NCBI RefSeq assembly: GCF_000471905.2
Contig: NW_006500000.1
Location: forward strand, 52,181-116,180
Origin: Amborella trichopoda
Taxonomy: Eukaryota; Streptophyta; Magnoliopsida; Amborellales; Amborellaceae
Direction of reading: 5' to 3'
Length of the DNA stretch: 64,000 bases
In this document: piece after piece, positions 12,801 through 22,499 of the stretch
Layout of the letters: the number at the start of each line of letters is the position of its first letter
Numbering within the stretch: position 1 is the first letter of the stretch
Notes under the pieces: model-generated
The model's database searches: none
Seen by the model: the letters and a program-made list of their open reading frames with translations, nothing else
Told to the model about the DNA's origin: nothing
Program-made: the position numbers and the translations under genes

Positions 12801-15681
12801 GCCATTGTATTTTGTTTGTTTCATCCTTTGAGATTATGCACCTCCCTTCACCTTAAATCCCTTGAGGGTATTTGATCCTTGAATGAGAGTCCAAAAACAA
12901 ACACAAATAATGTCTTAGGGTTATTGATACGAAGGAGATTTGGGATTGAGAGATGGAAATTAGAAGGAGATAGAATGAAAGTGCATAGACAGAGAAAGAG
13001 AGAGCTTGGTTCTTAGCTAATTCTAAAAAGAGAACAATAGCTACAAACTATGGCTACATTTTCATGGAGAGGTTGTAGTAAGAGAGAGAGAGAGAGAGAT
13101 AGTCATTCTAGTGAGAGAAATATCATTATAGTGAGAGAGGTGGTCGTTCTATAAAACAAGAGAAAGAGAGAGAAAGAGAGAGAGAGAGAGAGTGAGAGAG
13201 AGTTTGGTCAGGGTTTGCTTAAAAAGAGAGAACCCATTCATTATAGCAAGAAAGAGAGGTCATCAAGAGTTAGGCCTACATTTTCTTTGAGAGAGGCCGT
13301 CAGAGTCTTCTTTTCTTCCACACCTTTTCCCTTTTCTTTTCACTGCTACTTTGAAATATAACTAATTTGTGAAATTACTTTTCTATCAAGCTTGCAACTT
13401 CCTCTTTAGAAAATTTGGAACTTAAAGCTACAATCTAACAATTTCCCAACTTTAAAATTCTTCTCTGTCCAATTATCAGTTTAAATGATTCCATCGTTTC
13501 CTCTCTCCAACCATGAGCCAAGACATCAAACTTATCCATCAATCTATCATATCCAACCAACCAAACCCTAGAGAGAAAGAACCCTACCTGATAGTTTAAG
13601 TGAGGGAGAGCGAAGAGAGGGGTCCTCATTTCAATATAAAGACACAAACCCCCATAAATAAAACAATCAAGTATTTATCACAGTAACCACCCTTTCAATG
13701 AACCAATCAAAACCCAGTGAAACAAACCCCCTATGATCCCAAATCACAGCTCTCTTTCTATACCAAAAGCTTGCTGAAATTGAAAACATGTATTTCTCTA
13801 ACTACCCCACAAAAGAAGATCGCAGACGACTTTTGACAGATGTGCAACATTGCCAATTGCCGCTTTGAATCAGTCCTATGGGTACAGGAATCCCTAGTCT
13901 AAATATCTCAAACTAATGATACCCTATCTCCTAGAAAAATGAACTTGAGACAGTTTTTCTCTTTAAGAGCCCCCTTTTTATGCATAATATCAAACATGGG
14001 CTCAACAATTCATGTGCATAACTTCAAGAAGCAGCATTGTCGACACTCTTGGATAAATCATCATATACTTCAAGGACATGTATCAGGAATGGGACAAATA
14101 GAAGACCTTCAATTTGCCTCATCCTTACAGCCAATGTTCTAGATTCACAACCTCCCCTGATCCATTATTTTTTTCTTGAAAACCAATTGTCACTATTGAA
14201 CACATTGCTTAAATAAAGGTTTTCCACATCACACCACACATGTGAATCTTCTAGATCCAAAACTTCCGAACTGTCCAAATAAATAAGCTTTACATCATTA
14301 CTCTTGCACGTGCATGCAATAGAATGCTAGATCAACCCCAAACCCCCATGTATTCTCTGAAATTACGGAAGTATTATGAAATAAGAAAATGCCATGTAGG
14401 TTTTGCTGTCTCCCATTTTAAGTTGATTCTTCATTTTTCATGCCAAATTCCCAATACAAGATCCCAATACTCAATGGAGTACACTTCGGAGACCTTCATA
14501 AGAATTCAATGAGAAGGACTTTAAGAATCATATATTCCAAAATTAGTCAAATCTCATCCATTCACTAGATAAAAGATCATATCAACCTCATCAATAAATG
14601 GTTGGCGCACTCTCTAAACTTAATGTTTTATAAAAAAACTCTAAACTTAATGCAGTTATACATTCAAGATCCATTAAAAGGAAGTAGTAGAAAATCCCAA
14701 ATGATGAAGGCCATCAAGGGATGAGATCAATAAAAACTGACTTGAAATCAGGGATTTTATACCCCTTCCACTGGGCATGTTAGCTGTTGGTGTAGTGTAA
14801 ACTGGGCTCCTCAAAGCAGCAAGCTACACATCTTGACCACTCTAGGTAATATGTATCACCACAAATGTCAACTTCCCAACAAGGCATTCAATTAGAAATA
14901 ATTCAAATACGCTGAATGGGACATTTGATTTAATTGCCAGTTTGACACCATTCACATAATTATTCTAGTTGCTTCTTCCAAGTCATAGACCCCATTCCAT
15001 TCAGATACCAAAAGAAATGGACAGATTCATGTAAGATATAGCACGCAGCAGGATATTCGAAGTTTAGAATTAAGATCCTAGATCCTCAAGAACTAATAAG
15101 CATATCAATTCTAAAGGATTGTTCACTGGATGATTAGTTCAAATGTGGGAAAGTCCTTTGCCGTGGTGGTTCTCTGCATCAGCAACGCTTCCACTGACCA
15201 ATTTGGATACATTTTTGCAAAGAATCTCTTCATGTATCACATAATGCCCCATTTCTTCCAACACTTAAGTGCATGAGGCTGCATTCAGTGTAAGGTGACA
15301 GGCTGCATTTATGTGCCCATCGTAATATGTCTGACAATCTTTTATTCTTTCTCCACCTAAATACTTTGCCCGCACCCAGAAAAGTGTCACAATTTCTTCA
15401 AATTGTTGCGGATTTTGGGAACCATGTTCTATGAATTGTGACCACACATTTCTTCATGAACTAATACTAGTATGGATCCCAAGAAAAAGGAAACAGATGA
15501 ATGAAAATAGAATTCATCATGTTGGTTATGGGAGAAGAGAGACTAGAAGACATCTGAAAATTGCAGTTACATCAATATATCACAAACTACATATTGTTTT
15601 GAGCCAGTGGTAGACTCGGCTGAGTTAATTGGATTGGAATCCTTGCCAAGCCAACTATAAGGGAACAACTCGGGCCATTCA

Positions 15682-15755
<74 letters not shown>

Positions 15756-18700
15756 GCGTGTGAAAGCAAGGCATAAAAATTATATATGTAATTTGGATTT
15801 TTTACAATGATTTATGAGTTTTTCTTGTCATATGCTCTATTTTTATATTTTCCTTTCTTTTTTTTTTTTAAATGTCTCCAATCATAAAACATTTTTTTTC
15901 TAAATTTATGTCATATATATTTTTATGAGGGTTTTTGGACTTCTTATGTTGTATTTGGTTTTGTTTCACGTTTACAATTTTTATTTTGTTTTCAACAATT
16001 TTTTATTTTTTATTTTATTTTTTTGGGGACTTTGGGCTCTTTACACTACTCGGCTAAGTCAGTCTACTCAGACTCAGTCAAGTAACTTCCCTCAGGCCAA
16101 GCGCGTCCAAGGCCCAAGCTAAGTTTAGAAATATTCTTTTGAGCTAAAATGTTGTGTACATCATCTACCCTCAAGTTTCTTTCAGTATTTAAAATCTCAC
16201 TGCAATTCAATGTACCATCATCAAGAACCATCTTGTACAATTTCCAATATTTTGTTGCCTGCCAAACAGTTAGATTGAGAACAACTTCGAGTTTAGAGTG
16301 AGGTAATAGCACTGCTGCCATGGGACAGCCCATGTTCCTTCCAGGGTCTCAGGCCCACATCGAGGAAGGTTATAGGCAAAACCTATCTGGACTTTAAGGT
16401 CAATGCTCCCTCTCTATCCTGCGATTAACCAAGTATAGTGAACAAGAGTTCTCCGAGCAGACCCCAAAATACATCCCTCCTTGGCATTAGTCCTGCTGTA
16501 AAGTGGGTTTGCGAAACAGTTATGTAACTTCTAGGAGGTCTCTTTTCCTTTTCTATTGGTCCTAGAGGCAAGAGACACATTGTCCGCATTGCTCCTTACA
16601 AGAGACGTTTGGCCCCATCATGCTTCGGGCAAGTGACAACTGACCAATACATCCTGCCTCTTGTCATACTAGTAGTCATTGATGTTCCTTCCTAATGGCA
16701 TAACCAGTTCTGAACCAGCCACCTTTCTCAGAGGTTTTCTTCTTCTGAGAACTAAAGTTCAAGGCATTGAAGTACTTGGCTTGGCAATAGAACCTTTCTC
16801 TGAGGGTGATCCTTCTGTGGGAGCTTCTGCTGTGGGGCCTTCTTCTATAGGAGCTTCCGCTGTGGAAGCTTCTTCCGTGGGAGTTTCTTCTGTGGGAGTT
16901 TCCGCTATCAGAATGCCCTCTTCTTAGGGAGTGCTACTACTGTGTGAGTGCTTCACTTCTTCTAGGCAAAGTACAAGTTAGTGAAACAAACTTCGACCCT
17001 TTTTATCTAAGCTGGCTGCTGTCAGAACTTTTTCCACAATTACATATGAAACTAAGTCAAATGAAAATTATATTTTACACAAGGAAAACAAGTGTGTTTT
17101 TTTTAGATCTTTCACCAAGAGGATGTACATATCTTATTTTCAGCCAAGGCATCTCGAACCCTTACCCAAAACCAGCATCTAATAGTTAAGGTCAAAACAC
17201 CATCCTCTCCTTAGCTATAGATTTCCATGTTCAGACTTCAGAGACATGAGGACCACAAGTGCTTCCTCAGCCTAGGCAAGTCATGAAGTACATAGTGGCC
17301 CCCCCTCAAATGTTGGCTGGATATATGTTCTACTTAGCCACCAGGCAATGAGCCTGGCTCATTAGGTATGTCCAGTCATGCAGGGTCGTGGCTGTTCCTT
17401 GAAATATGCTAACACATGAAGCAAGTAAGCCAAATGCACTCATGTAGCAAGCAGGTCAAATGGTCGTGCATAGGCATAGTCACCAAAGCCCTATCTAGTG
17501 ATGCCAAATAATTAGAAAACTTAGTCAGATATTGTCCATTTACAAGGTAAAAAAATCAAATCAGCCTTATCAATAAATAGTTGACATACTCTCAAAACTT
17601 AATTTTGTTATACATTCCACAGTAGTTAACTTACAAGGAAGTGGTCCATAATCTCATATGACAAAAAAAAAAGGACTAGATTTGAAAACTGAACCAAATT
17701 AGGGAATTTACACCTCTTCCACTGAGCAAGTAAATGATGGTGTTAAGTGGGTTTCTCCGAGTAGCAAGCTACATCTTGATGCCTCCATTTATCACCATAA
17801 ATCTCAACTTCCCAACAAGGCATTCAATTAGCCACAGGGCAAATAGGCCAGCTGGGACCTTCAATCCAATTGACAGATTGAGACCATTCATGAAATTATT
17901 CCAGGTGCCGCTTTCAAGTCATAGGCTGCATTCCATCCAATGTCAGAAAGTTTTCACTAAATGGGATGGTACATGTAACATATAGCATGCAGCAGATAGC
18001 ATAGTTATCAAGACCGGCCTGTAACACCTAATCTAACCAGAGCCTAATCTGATCAGTGCCTTGGCTAGTTCAGTCTAAAGCAAAGTTTGATTGAAAACCA
18101 GTCAAAAAATAGTGTTTGACCAGTTTCTACCGGTCAGACTGTCCAGTTTTGACCAATTCAACCAGTTAACAAAGTTGAAAAAGTTTTTCTAATGTATTTT
18201 ATATTTTGAACTATTATCTTATAATTTTAAAAATCTAGTTCAATTGGTTCAACCAGCAATTGAACTGGTTCAACAGACCAGACTCCACACTGGTTCAGTG
18301 GCCGATCCGATCCTAATAACTATGATTAAAAGTATAGAACTAGAACTAAGATCTAATGACCCTCAAGGAAAAATATGGATATCCATTGTGAAGGATATTG
18401 TTCACTAGATCATTAGCACATAAATATGTAAGTCCTCATCATTGAGGATGTCCTCATTATTGATGCCTCCGCTAATCAATTTGCAAACAACTTTACAGCT
18501 TTGCATAGAATCTCTCCATGAGTCGCACATCGCCCCACTCTCTTCATCAGGCTGCATTTAGTGTGAAGTGACTGGCGGGGTGCATGTACGTGCCCATAGT
18601 AATATTTCTGACATTCTTCCAGTACCTACATAGTCTGCTTGTACACAAAAAAGGGTTACAGTCTCTACATATTGTCGTTGATTTTGTGCACAATATTCTC

Positions 18701-20156
18701 TCAACTGTGACCAAAAATTCCTTGACAAACCCATACTAGTATGGACAGCAAATAAAAAGAAAGAAAAATAAAAATTCATCAAGCCAAATGCTCTCATGCA
18801 GCAAGCAGGCCAAATGCTACAGGGAGGTATGGTAACGAGCGGCAATCTTTCTATCTCATTTTAGTATTCTAGATTTTTTAAGTTTCTACTCTTCCATGGA
18901 ATCAGGTTTTCTCCATCCGAGTCATGGGGAATGGAGCAACTGCTTCACCAGACCCAAGCAAGATTCTGTGGGATTATATGCTAGAGAAATGTTCCAGCAC
19001 CAATTTTTATAATTGGAAGGGGAAGCTGGTTTCACAGGAACAATGATTACTTTGATTAAAGAGCAACTGCTTCACCAGACCCAAGCAAGACTCTGCGGGA
19101 TTATATGCTAGAGAAATGTTCCAGCACCAATTTTTACAATTGGAAGGGGAAGCTGGTTTCACAGGAACAAGGATTACTTTGATTAAAGCTACAATGACAG
19201 ACACACAAATACTTCTTGTTTAGATCTAGGCAGCAGCAGCAGCAAGTGGATTGAAACTTCTATTGTAGAGTGGGTACAGATGAAAGAGATAAGCGCTCAT
19301 CTAGATTGAAATTGAACCGAATTTTTAATCCCTATCAGAAAGTAAGCTCTTTGGATTTTTTGGCTAAGTAAGCTGACAATGTGATTTATTGATGACGAAA
19401 GGTAAATATAAAAACACATATACCTTTGATTGTCTCCATCAAATAGAGTACGATAGATCATCATAAAATTCTCCAGGTATCCCACCTCTATAGCAAATAA
19501 CTTGAAAACCCAAATCACAACCAAACCCAATTTAAAACATATTCTCTGAAATCACATATTGACTCACTCTGTTCGTTCACTGTACACCGTGAACTGCTAA
19601 TGAAAGGAAAGAGATGAAATACGACTCGCTGCCTACACTGGCGCACCAGTACAAATTCTGGAACTTGCCTCTCTCTGCCTACAATGGCGCACTAGTACTT
19701 GCCTCTCTCAAGCAAGTGGTTTTCTTAGGCTTTCCACTAAAAAAAAAGCTCTCGCTTCGCAGTTAGTCTTGTTACGCTTAACAACACCACTCGTATGCTT
19801 AGCTCATTGGTTGCTGAGAACCCAAAAAGGGCCCCAAATCACAACCAATTTAAAGCATATTCTCTGAAATCACATATTGACTTATTCAATGTTCTGGAAC
19901 TCAATTAGAGTTGCAACGCAAAAACCTCTATTCCTTTAATCCACTGGCACAAATAATTTTTCACTCTTCTTAGCGAAGGATCCAATGGAACATAAAAACC
20001 ATAAAAAAGGATATCTCGCACATAAACAAAGGAACAAAATATATTGAAATAAGTCAAAAGCAATGTAGATGATAAAATGATAACATGGTCACTGCATCAA
20101 AGAGAATGAAAAATTGGGCCCCCCAAACAAATAACTGCTATAGCAGCCATGAACAT

Positions 20157-20194
<38 letters not shown>

Positions 20195-20427
20195 AAGAAG
20201 CAGCCATGAACATGATGAGAGAGAGATTGAAGAAGGCGTACCTGAGAAAGTTGGCCTTTGCTGACAAATCGGTTAATGGAAGATTGGATGTTATGAAGGC
20301 CTCTCTGCAAAGCTGAAGAATCGGAGTCAAGAAGAATGACGTCAAACCCACAAGTAGCAGCGATCTGAGCTATGCCAGACCCCATCTGCCCACCTCCTAC
20401 CACCCCCACCCTCTTAATTTCCTCCAT
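621..20427 (-). CDS. 3-hydroxybutyryl-CoA dehydrogenase-like protein (3-hydroxyacyl-CoA dehydrogenase family), 3' end outside window
   Basis: This is a spliced gene with exons 20242-20427, 3172-3393, 1203-1315 and 621-837. All have GT/AG borders and together read in frame for 246 residues. The product is an NAD-binding oxidoreductase that should interconvert 3-hydroxyacyl-CoA and 3-oxoacyl-CoA. It has the Rossmann motif GGGQMG at residues 11-16, the acidic residue ending beta-2 (LLDSD), and ASNTSSISI at 116-124. Family catalytic residues are also present: His141 (GMHFMNPPP), Glu153 (KLVEI) and Asn191 (FIVNR). The C-terminal domain begins with PMINEAF and contains [11 protein letters not shown]. 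It resembles the ~294-residue plant protein encoded by Arabidopsis At3g15290 (from memory). About 48 C-terminal residues are missing because the last exon lies left of position 1. The start ATG at 20427 precedes the conserved N-terminus. Intron 1 is 16.8 kb, unusually long for a plant gene. Confidence 0.93.
1203..1315 (-). CDS. 3-hydroxybutyryl-CoA dehydrogenase exon 3
   Basis: A 113-bp exon between CACAG and GTGAAG encodes residues 137-173 plus two bases of Arg174. It contains the catalytic His141 and Glu153 in [18 protein letters not shown]. Too short for simple ORF finding, it was recognised by family sequence and by phase with both neighbours. Confidence 0.93.
3172..3393 (-). CDS. 3-hydroxybutyryl-CoA dehydrogenase exon 2
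   Basis: A 222-bp phase-0 exon encodes residues 63-136, from [10 protein letters not shown] to TTTRRPRQ. It finishes the NAD-binding domain ([19 protein letters not shown]). The acceptor is TTCAG and the donor CAG before GTATAT. Confidence 0.95.
4385..4805. repeat. Dispersed inverted-repeat family (GGTTGCAACC type), diverged copy
   Basis: Matches the family described at 45068-45462. It opens with a leader resembling GTCAACCTTAAATATTC, then AAGGTGCACCTCC. The conserved core includes TCTATAAATATTT, AATAATGTGTT and GATGATCAATT. It ends with ACCTTATATAAACTTTTTC. The ends are eroded relative to other copies, which suggests an older insertion. Confidence 0.7.
4835..5370. repeat. Purine-rich GA/AGAGAG tract
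   Basis: Over 500 bases of imperfect (GA)n broken by short AT-rich phrases such as AAATTACATGACTTA, which themselves recur every 60-100 bases. Long apparent open frames on the minus strand here are low-complexity artefacts rich in Ser and Leu. Confidence 0.85.
5571..5915. repeat. ~350-bp direct repeat, copy A (unoccupied)
   Basis: Begins TTTGCCCCAAATGTGTCAGTG and ends near TTCAACCTGGGCTT. About 80% similar by eye to 9325-9624 plus 11427-11475. It keeps an uninterrupted GATATAAT at 5858-5865, exactly the site occupied by a hAT element in copy B. Family unknown; a retroelement fragment is possible. Confidence 0.75.
6029..6116. repeat. 46-bp tandem duplication
   Basis: Two adjacent nearly identical units beginning AATCTGGGTAGGATCTGAAG, at 6029 and 6075, on non-coding DNA. 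Confidence 0.85.
6481..6705. repeat. 60-bp minisatellite, about 3.5 units
   Basis: The period is exactly 60 bases, and each unit carries GCTAGACTC.TGA.GATGTCTGG. Because 60 is a multiple of three, the minus strand shows an open frame with a repeated 20-residue pattern ([29 protein letters not shown]). I see no start, splice or family support for a protein. Confidence 0.85.
7439..9208. mobile_element. Non-autonomous hAT element, 1,770 bp
   Basis: The ends are CAGTGTTCAAAAAC on the left and, on the opposite strand, CAGTGTTTGAAAAAACGG on the right. Both are followed inward by GATCCGG-rich subterminal sequence. It is flanked by 8-bp direct repeats GTTCAGAC (7431-7438) and GTTGAGAG (9209-9216), six of eight matching, as expected for a diverged hAT target duplication. 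The interior is AT-rich and non-coding. It contains a ~100-bp tandem duplication (from 7744 and 7844) and a ~202-bp tandem duplication (from 8371 and 8573). Confidence 0.8.
9625..11426. mobile_element. hAT element with perfect 8-bp target duplication, containing an assembly gap
   Basis: The ends are CAATGGTTTAAAAAACGG and, on the opposite strand, CAGTGTTTTAAAAAACGCC. It is flanked by identical GATATAAT at 9617-9624 and 11427-11434. Subterminal regions are rich in GATCGG, CGAATCGG and ACCGGACGATT motifs, including a hairpin around 11302-11337. A minus-strand tail near 10010-10110 reads [18 protein letters not shown] and then stops, which could be the end of a transposase. The central 822 bases are unknown, so whether it is autonomous cannot be judged. 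Confidence 0.88.
10333..11154. other. Assembly gap (822 N)
   Basis: A run of N inside the hAT element at 9625-11426. Long apparent open frames across it are artefacts. Confidence 1.
11470..11740. repeat. GACCCG-rich repeat, possible end of an Ac-like hAT element
   Basis: Starts AGGGGTGGCAACGGGTCGG, similar to the ends of Ac-like hAT elements (TAGGG-type ends), and continues with repeated GGACCCGGACC and ACCCGTACCC motifs. It sits directly after the shared part of direct repeat copy B. I could not find the opposite end, so it may be truncated. Confidence 0.4.
13080..13205. repeat. GA-rich microsatellite cluster
   Basis: Several (GA)n runs separated by short AT phrases such as GAGAGAAATATCATTATAGTG. 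No gene seen around it. Confidence 0.8.
14538..15518. repeat. ~1-kb duplicated segment, copy A
   Basis: Similar along its length to 17518-18783, sharing for example CTTCCCAACAAGGCATTCAATT and CTAATACTAGTATGGAT-like blocks. On the minus strand an open stretch (15265-15447) reads protein-like, [20 protein letters not shown] onward to CHLTLNAAS. Copy B keeps an alignable frame ([20 protein letters not shown]). I do not recognise the protein; a captured gene fragment or a retroelement part are both possible. Confidence 0.65.
15681..15763. repeat. (AT)n(GT)n compound microsatellite
   Basis: About nine AT units followed by about 30 GT units ending CGTGTGCGTGTG. Alternating purine-pyrimidine sequence. 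Confidence 0.95.
16064..16333 (-). pseudogene. Unidentified protein-like fragment
   Basis: An open minus-strand stretch contains [20 protein letters not shown] and [19 protein letters not shown]. Its composition is balanced rather than low-complexity, so it could be a remnant of a host gene or transposon exon. No start codon context, splice pair or family match is visible to me. It lies between the two copies of the ~1-kb duplication. Confidence 0.2.
16812..16908. repeat. 15/30-bp minisatellite
   Basis: About six degenerate units of 15 bases, pattern GTGGGAGCTTCTTCT. The plus frame repeats [20 protein letters not shown], giving a Ser/Ala/Val-rich stretch. No gene structure supports translation. 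Confidence 0.75.
17518..18783. repeat. ~1-kb duplicated segment, copy B, with a MITE inside
   Basis: Aligns with 14538-15518 apart from the 323-bp insertion at 18001-18323. A 34-bp phrase starting GCCAAATGCACTCATGTAGC precedes the copy at 17429-17462. A near-identical version follows it at 18783-18816, so the duplicated block is bracketed by a short direct repeat. Confidence 0.65.
18001..18323. mobile_element. 323-bp MITE with ATAGTTAT ends
   Basis: The left end is ATAGTTATCAAGACCGG and the right end, on the opposite strand, ATAGTTATTAGGATCGG. The internal AT-rich region is flanked by CCAGT/ACTGG-rich arms (GGTTCAACCAG, CCAGTTTTGACC). Its absence from the otherwise matching segment at 14538-15518 supports an insertion. 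The target duplication is not clear. Confidence 0.65.
18934..19187. repeat. 127-bp tandem duplication
   Basis: Units 18934-19060 and 19061-19187 start GAGCAACTGCTTCACC and differ at only about five positions, so the duplication is recent. Confidence 0.95.
20159..20191. repeat. (GA)n next to exon 1
   Basis: About 16 GA units, roughly 50 bases inside intron 1 from the exon-1 donor site. A nearby phrase GCAGCCATGAACATGA.GAGAG occurs twice, at about 20142 and 20201, on either side of the repeat. Confidence 0.95.
20242..20427 (-). CDS. 3-hydroxybutyryl-CoA dehydrogenase exon 1
   Basis: A phase-0 exon of 62 codons from the ATG at 20427 to CTCAG before GTACGC. It holds the N-terminal dinucleotide-binding strand and loop ([18 protein letters not shown]). 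No N-terminal targeting extension is seen before it. Confidence 0.95.
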
Positions 20428-20640
20428 TGATAACTCTCTGTCTCACTCCCTCTCTTCCCAAAAACTCGACTGTTTCTCTCTCTCTCTCTGCTGGATATCT
20501 CTGTCAATGCCCTCCCTCTCTCTTTCTCTCTCTCTCCAAGTCCCGAACCAGCAAAAATGGCCTGCAACGTTCATTTGTGACAGTGGTGTGTCGCCGCGAC
20601 GACTCGAGCAGGGCTAGCAAGCACGACCGGGAACGGAAAT
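20428..20640 (-). promoter_or_regulatory. Probable 5' leader and proximal promoter of the dehydrogenase gene
   Basis: On the gene's strand this stretch is a GA-rich leader (several GAGAGAGA runs) directly ahead of the ATG context ATCAATGGAGG. Such GA tracts are common in plant leaders and can bind GAGA-type (BBR/BPC) factors, which is inference here. No clear TATA box was found. Beyond 20640 the sequence becomes AT-rich repeat. Confidence 0.45.
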
Positions 20641-20757
20641 CGGCGTAACCGGAAGCTGTCCAGCCTGGGCTACAAAGAGTTTTTAAAAAAATTAAAAACA
20701 AATCTCAAAACAATTCAAAAGATACGAAAAGTATATATAAAATATAGTTAAATTAAA

Positions 20758-21150
20758 AGGGTGCGGTTTACATAGAGCCTAGGCTCTAAACAATTAAATT
20801 AGATCCTACCTTCAAATAGTATCGAGAAATATGGTTTCAATACTATAAATCTTTTTGATAGCCTTAAGAATATTTTCATTTTTATTTATAAAGTTTAAAG
20901 CTTCAAAAATATTGTAGATCGAGAAATTTATGAAAATCTTGAAAATTGACGATCCAAATATTTGTTGCAAAATATATTATTTTCAAAACATGAAATCCAT
21001 TTTTTTTCTCCTGTCCCTGCATCTTGATCTTGAACTGATCAATTTGAGGATATTTGGACATCAAAACAACTTCTTGTAGTGAATTTTTGAGGTAGGCTCT
21101 AATTCGATTTTTTAGAGCCTCAGCTCTATATAAACTTTTCCCTAAATAAA
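20758..21150. repeat. Dispersed inverted-repeat family, GAGCCTAGGCTC subtype
   Basis: Starts GGTGCGGTTTACATAGAGCC, continues TAGGCTCTAAACAATTAAATT, and ends with a matching inverted arm TTAGAGCCTCAGCTCTATATA. The core shares CAAAAATATTGTAGATCGAG and TTGATCAATTTGAGG-like blocks with the other copies. It begins about 330 bases upstream of the dehydrogenase start codon. Confidence 0.75.
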
Positions 21151-21507
21151 ATACATCTGTATGAATAATGAAAATTTTGATTCGTAGGGATATTTTAGAA
21201 ATAATCCAAAAAAATGAAAAAATATAAAAAAATTATTTATGGCCAAAATACTTCTCAGTATTTTTAAAAAATATTAAAAAAACCCATGACAAACCATTTT
21301 TCTTTTTCCTTTTGTTTTTGCTTGAGCACCTAATCGTTTTTTTCAAGTTCATGGCTTGAGCACCCTAATCGGCCATGGCCTGTGCCCGGTTCTGAGTAAC
21401 CGGGCCGGGTCCAAATCAACCCGATTGAATTTGTAAACACTTCAAGTTCAATTCCTTCACAATTAAAACAAGGAGATATAGTAGAATGAACCCAAAAAAA
21501 GTATTTT

Positions 21508-21918
21508 ATAACAGAGGGTGAAGTTTGCATAAGGTTGCAACTTTAAACAATCAAAGTAAGGTGTACCTCCAAATGTTATCATAAGATATAATTTTGGTGT
21601 ACAAATGCTTAAGATGGCTTGAGAATCTATTATCTTCTCTAATTATAAATTTTTAAACTTCAAAAATAGTTCGAATCAAGTGAATCAATAAACACATTAA
21701 AATATTGAAAATCGACAATCAATATAATGTGTTGTGAAACATACTATCTTTGGACCTCAAAATCTTTTTTTTTTCATATCCATATATGTCGATGTTGAGA
21801 TGATAAATTAAAATATTTTCCAATATCAAAATAACCTTTTCCAATAAATTTTTTTAAGTCCACCTTAGTTGCATGGTTTAAGGTTGCAATTTTATATAAA
21901 CTTTTTCTTTTAAAAAAA
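21508..21918. repeat. Dispersed inverted-repeat family copy
   Basis: Opens with GCATAAGGTTGCAACTTTAA and closes with TTTAAGGTTGCAATTTTATA. Between them lie GTGTACCTCC, TAATTTTGGTGTACA and the shared core around AATGTGTTGTGAAACATACT. It directly abuts another copy on its right. Confidence 0.8.
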
Positions 21919-22340
21919 GGGTATGATTCGATAAGACTGAGACTCTAAACAAACACAATAAGGAACTCCTTTAAATAGTATCTATAAATATTGTTGCAAT
22001 ATTAAAAATCTCTATAATGGCTTTCAATTTTATTTTTATTTATTATATTAAAATTTAAAGCTTCAAAAAAGTATAGATCAAGCATATCTATAAATATACA
22101 AAAATCTTGAGAATTGACGAGCTAAACAATGCATTACAATGTGCACTATTTTGATAATGGAGTTGGGGTTGTGGTGGTAGCTTCACTTATGCCCCAACTA
22201 ACGTGCAGGCTTCCATTCTCATCTAACGCATTAAAAAACCACTAACGATTTAAAAAACAGGTAGGGGCTCATCCTCCCCACTGAATTACTAAAAAAAAAT
22301 GTATACTATTTTCAAGGTTTGAAGCCTATTTTTTTACATC
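21919..22340. repeat. Dispersed inverted-repeat family copy, interrupted
   Basis: GAGACTCTAAAC-type left end and shared core (CTTGAGAATTGACGAGCTAA). The core is broken at 22153-22298 by a SINE-like insert and resumes with CAAGGTTTGAAGCC. The right end is lost in a 13-bp minisatellite. Confidence 0.7.
22153..22298 (+). mobile_element. SINE-like or short retroposed insert
   Basis: A 146-bp insert ends in a run of A. It is flanked by 14-base direct repeats ATGTGCACTATTTT (22139-22152) and ATGTATACTATTTT (22299-22312), 12 of 14 matching. Both features fit target-primed reverse transcription. The body (GGAGTTGGGGTTGTGGTGG to GGGGCTCATCCTCCCC) has no clear tRNA A and B boxes, so a specific SINE family is not claimed. 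Confidence 0.6.
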
Positions 22341-22351
22341 CATAATGTATT

Positions 22352-22495
22352 ATAACAATCACTTGCACATAATACTTGCACACAACACTCACACATAACG
22401 CTTGAACAAAACATTTGTGCATAACACTTGTTCATAACAGTTGCGCATAGCACCTGCATAACACTTGCACATAACACTTACATATAACATTACAT
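22352..22495. repeat. Degenerate 13-bp minisatellite
   Basis: About 11 imperfect units of CACATAACACTTG. Confidence 0.8.
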
Positions 22496-22499
22496 TATC

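Larger units (their letters stand above)
3394..20241 (-). other. 16.8-kb intron 1 of the dehydrogenase gene
   Basis: The interval between two unambiguous exons of one gene is filled with transposons, tandem repeats and duplicated segments listed separately, plus an 822-N gap. I recognise no host gene inside it. The stretches 11740-14537 and 19190-20155 contain only AT-rich unique-looking DNA, purine-rich tracts and short local duplications. One such duplication is a ~45-bp unit repeated near 19520 and 19840, around a phrase ending CTGAAATCACATATTGAC. Confidence 0.9.

Noticed and set aside
14538-18783. The ~1-kb direct repeats as a pair of LTRs
   Set aside because: No TG..CA borders, no primer-binding site next to copy A and no retroelement domain between them; left as an unexplained duplication.
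22352-22495. CRISPR-like or satellite array
   Set aside because: The 13-bp units are adjacent with no spacers and the genome is a plant; it is a degenerate minisatellite.
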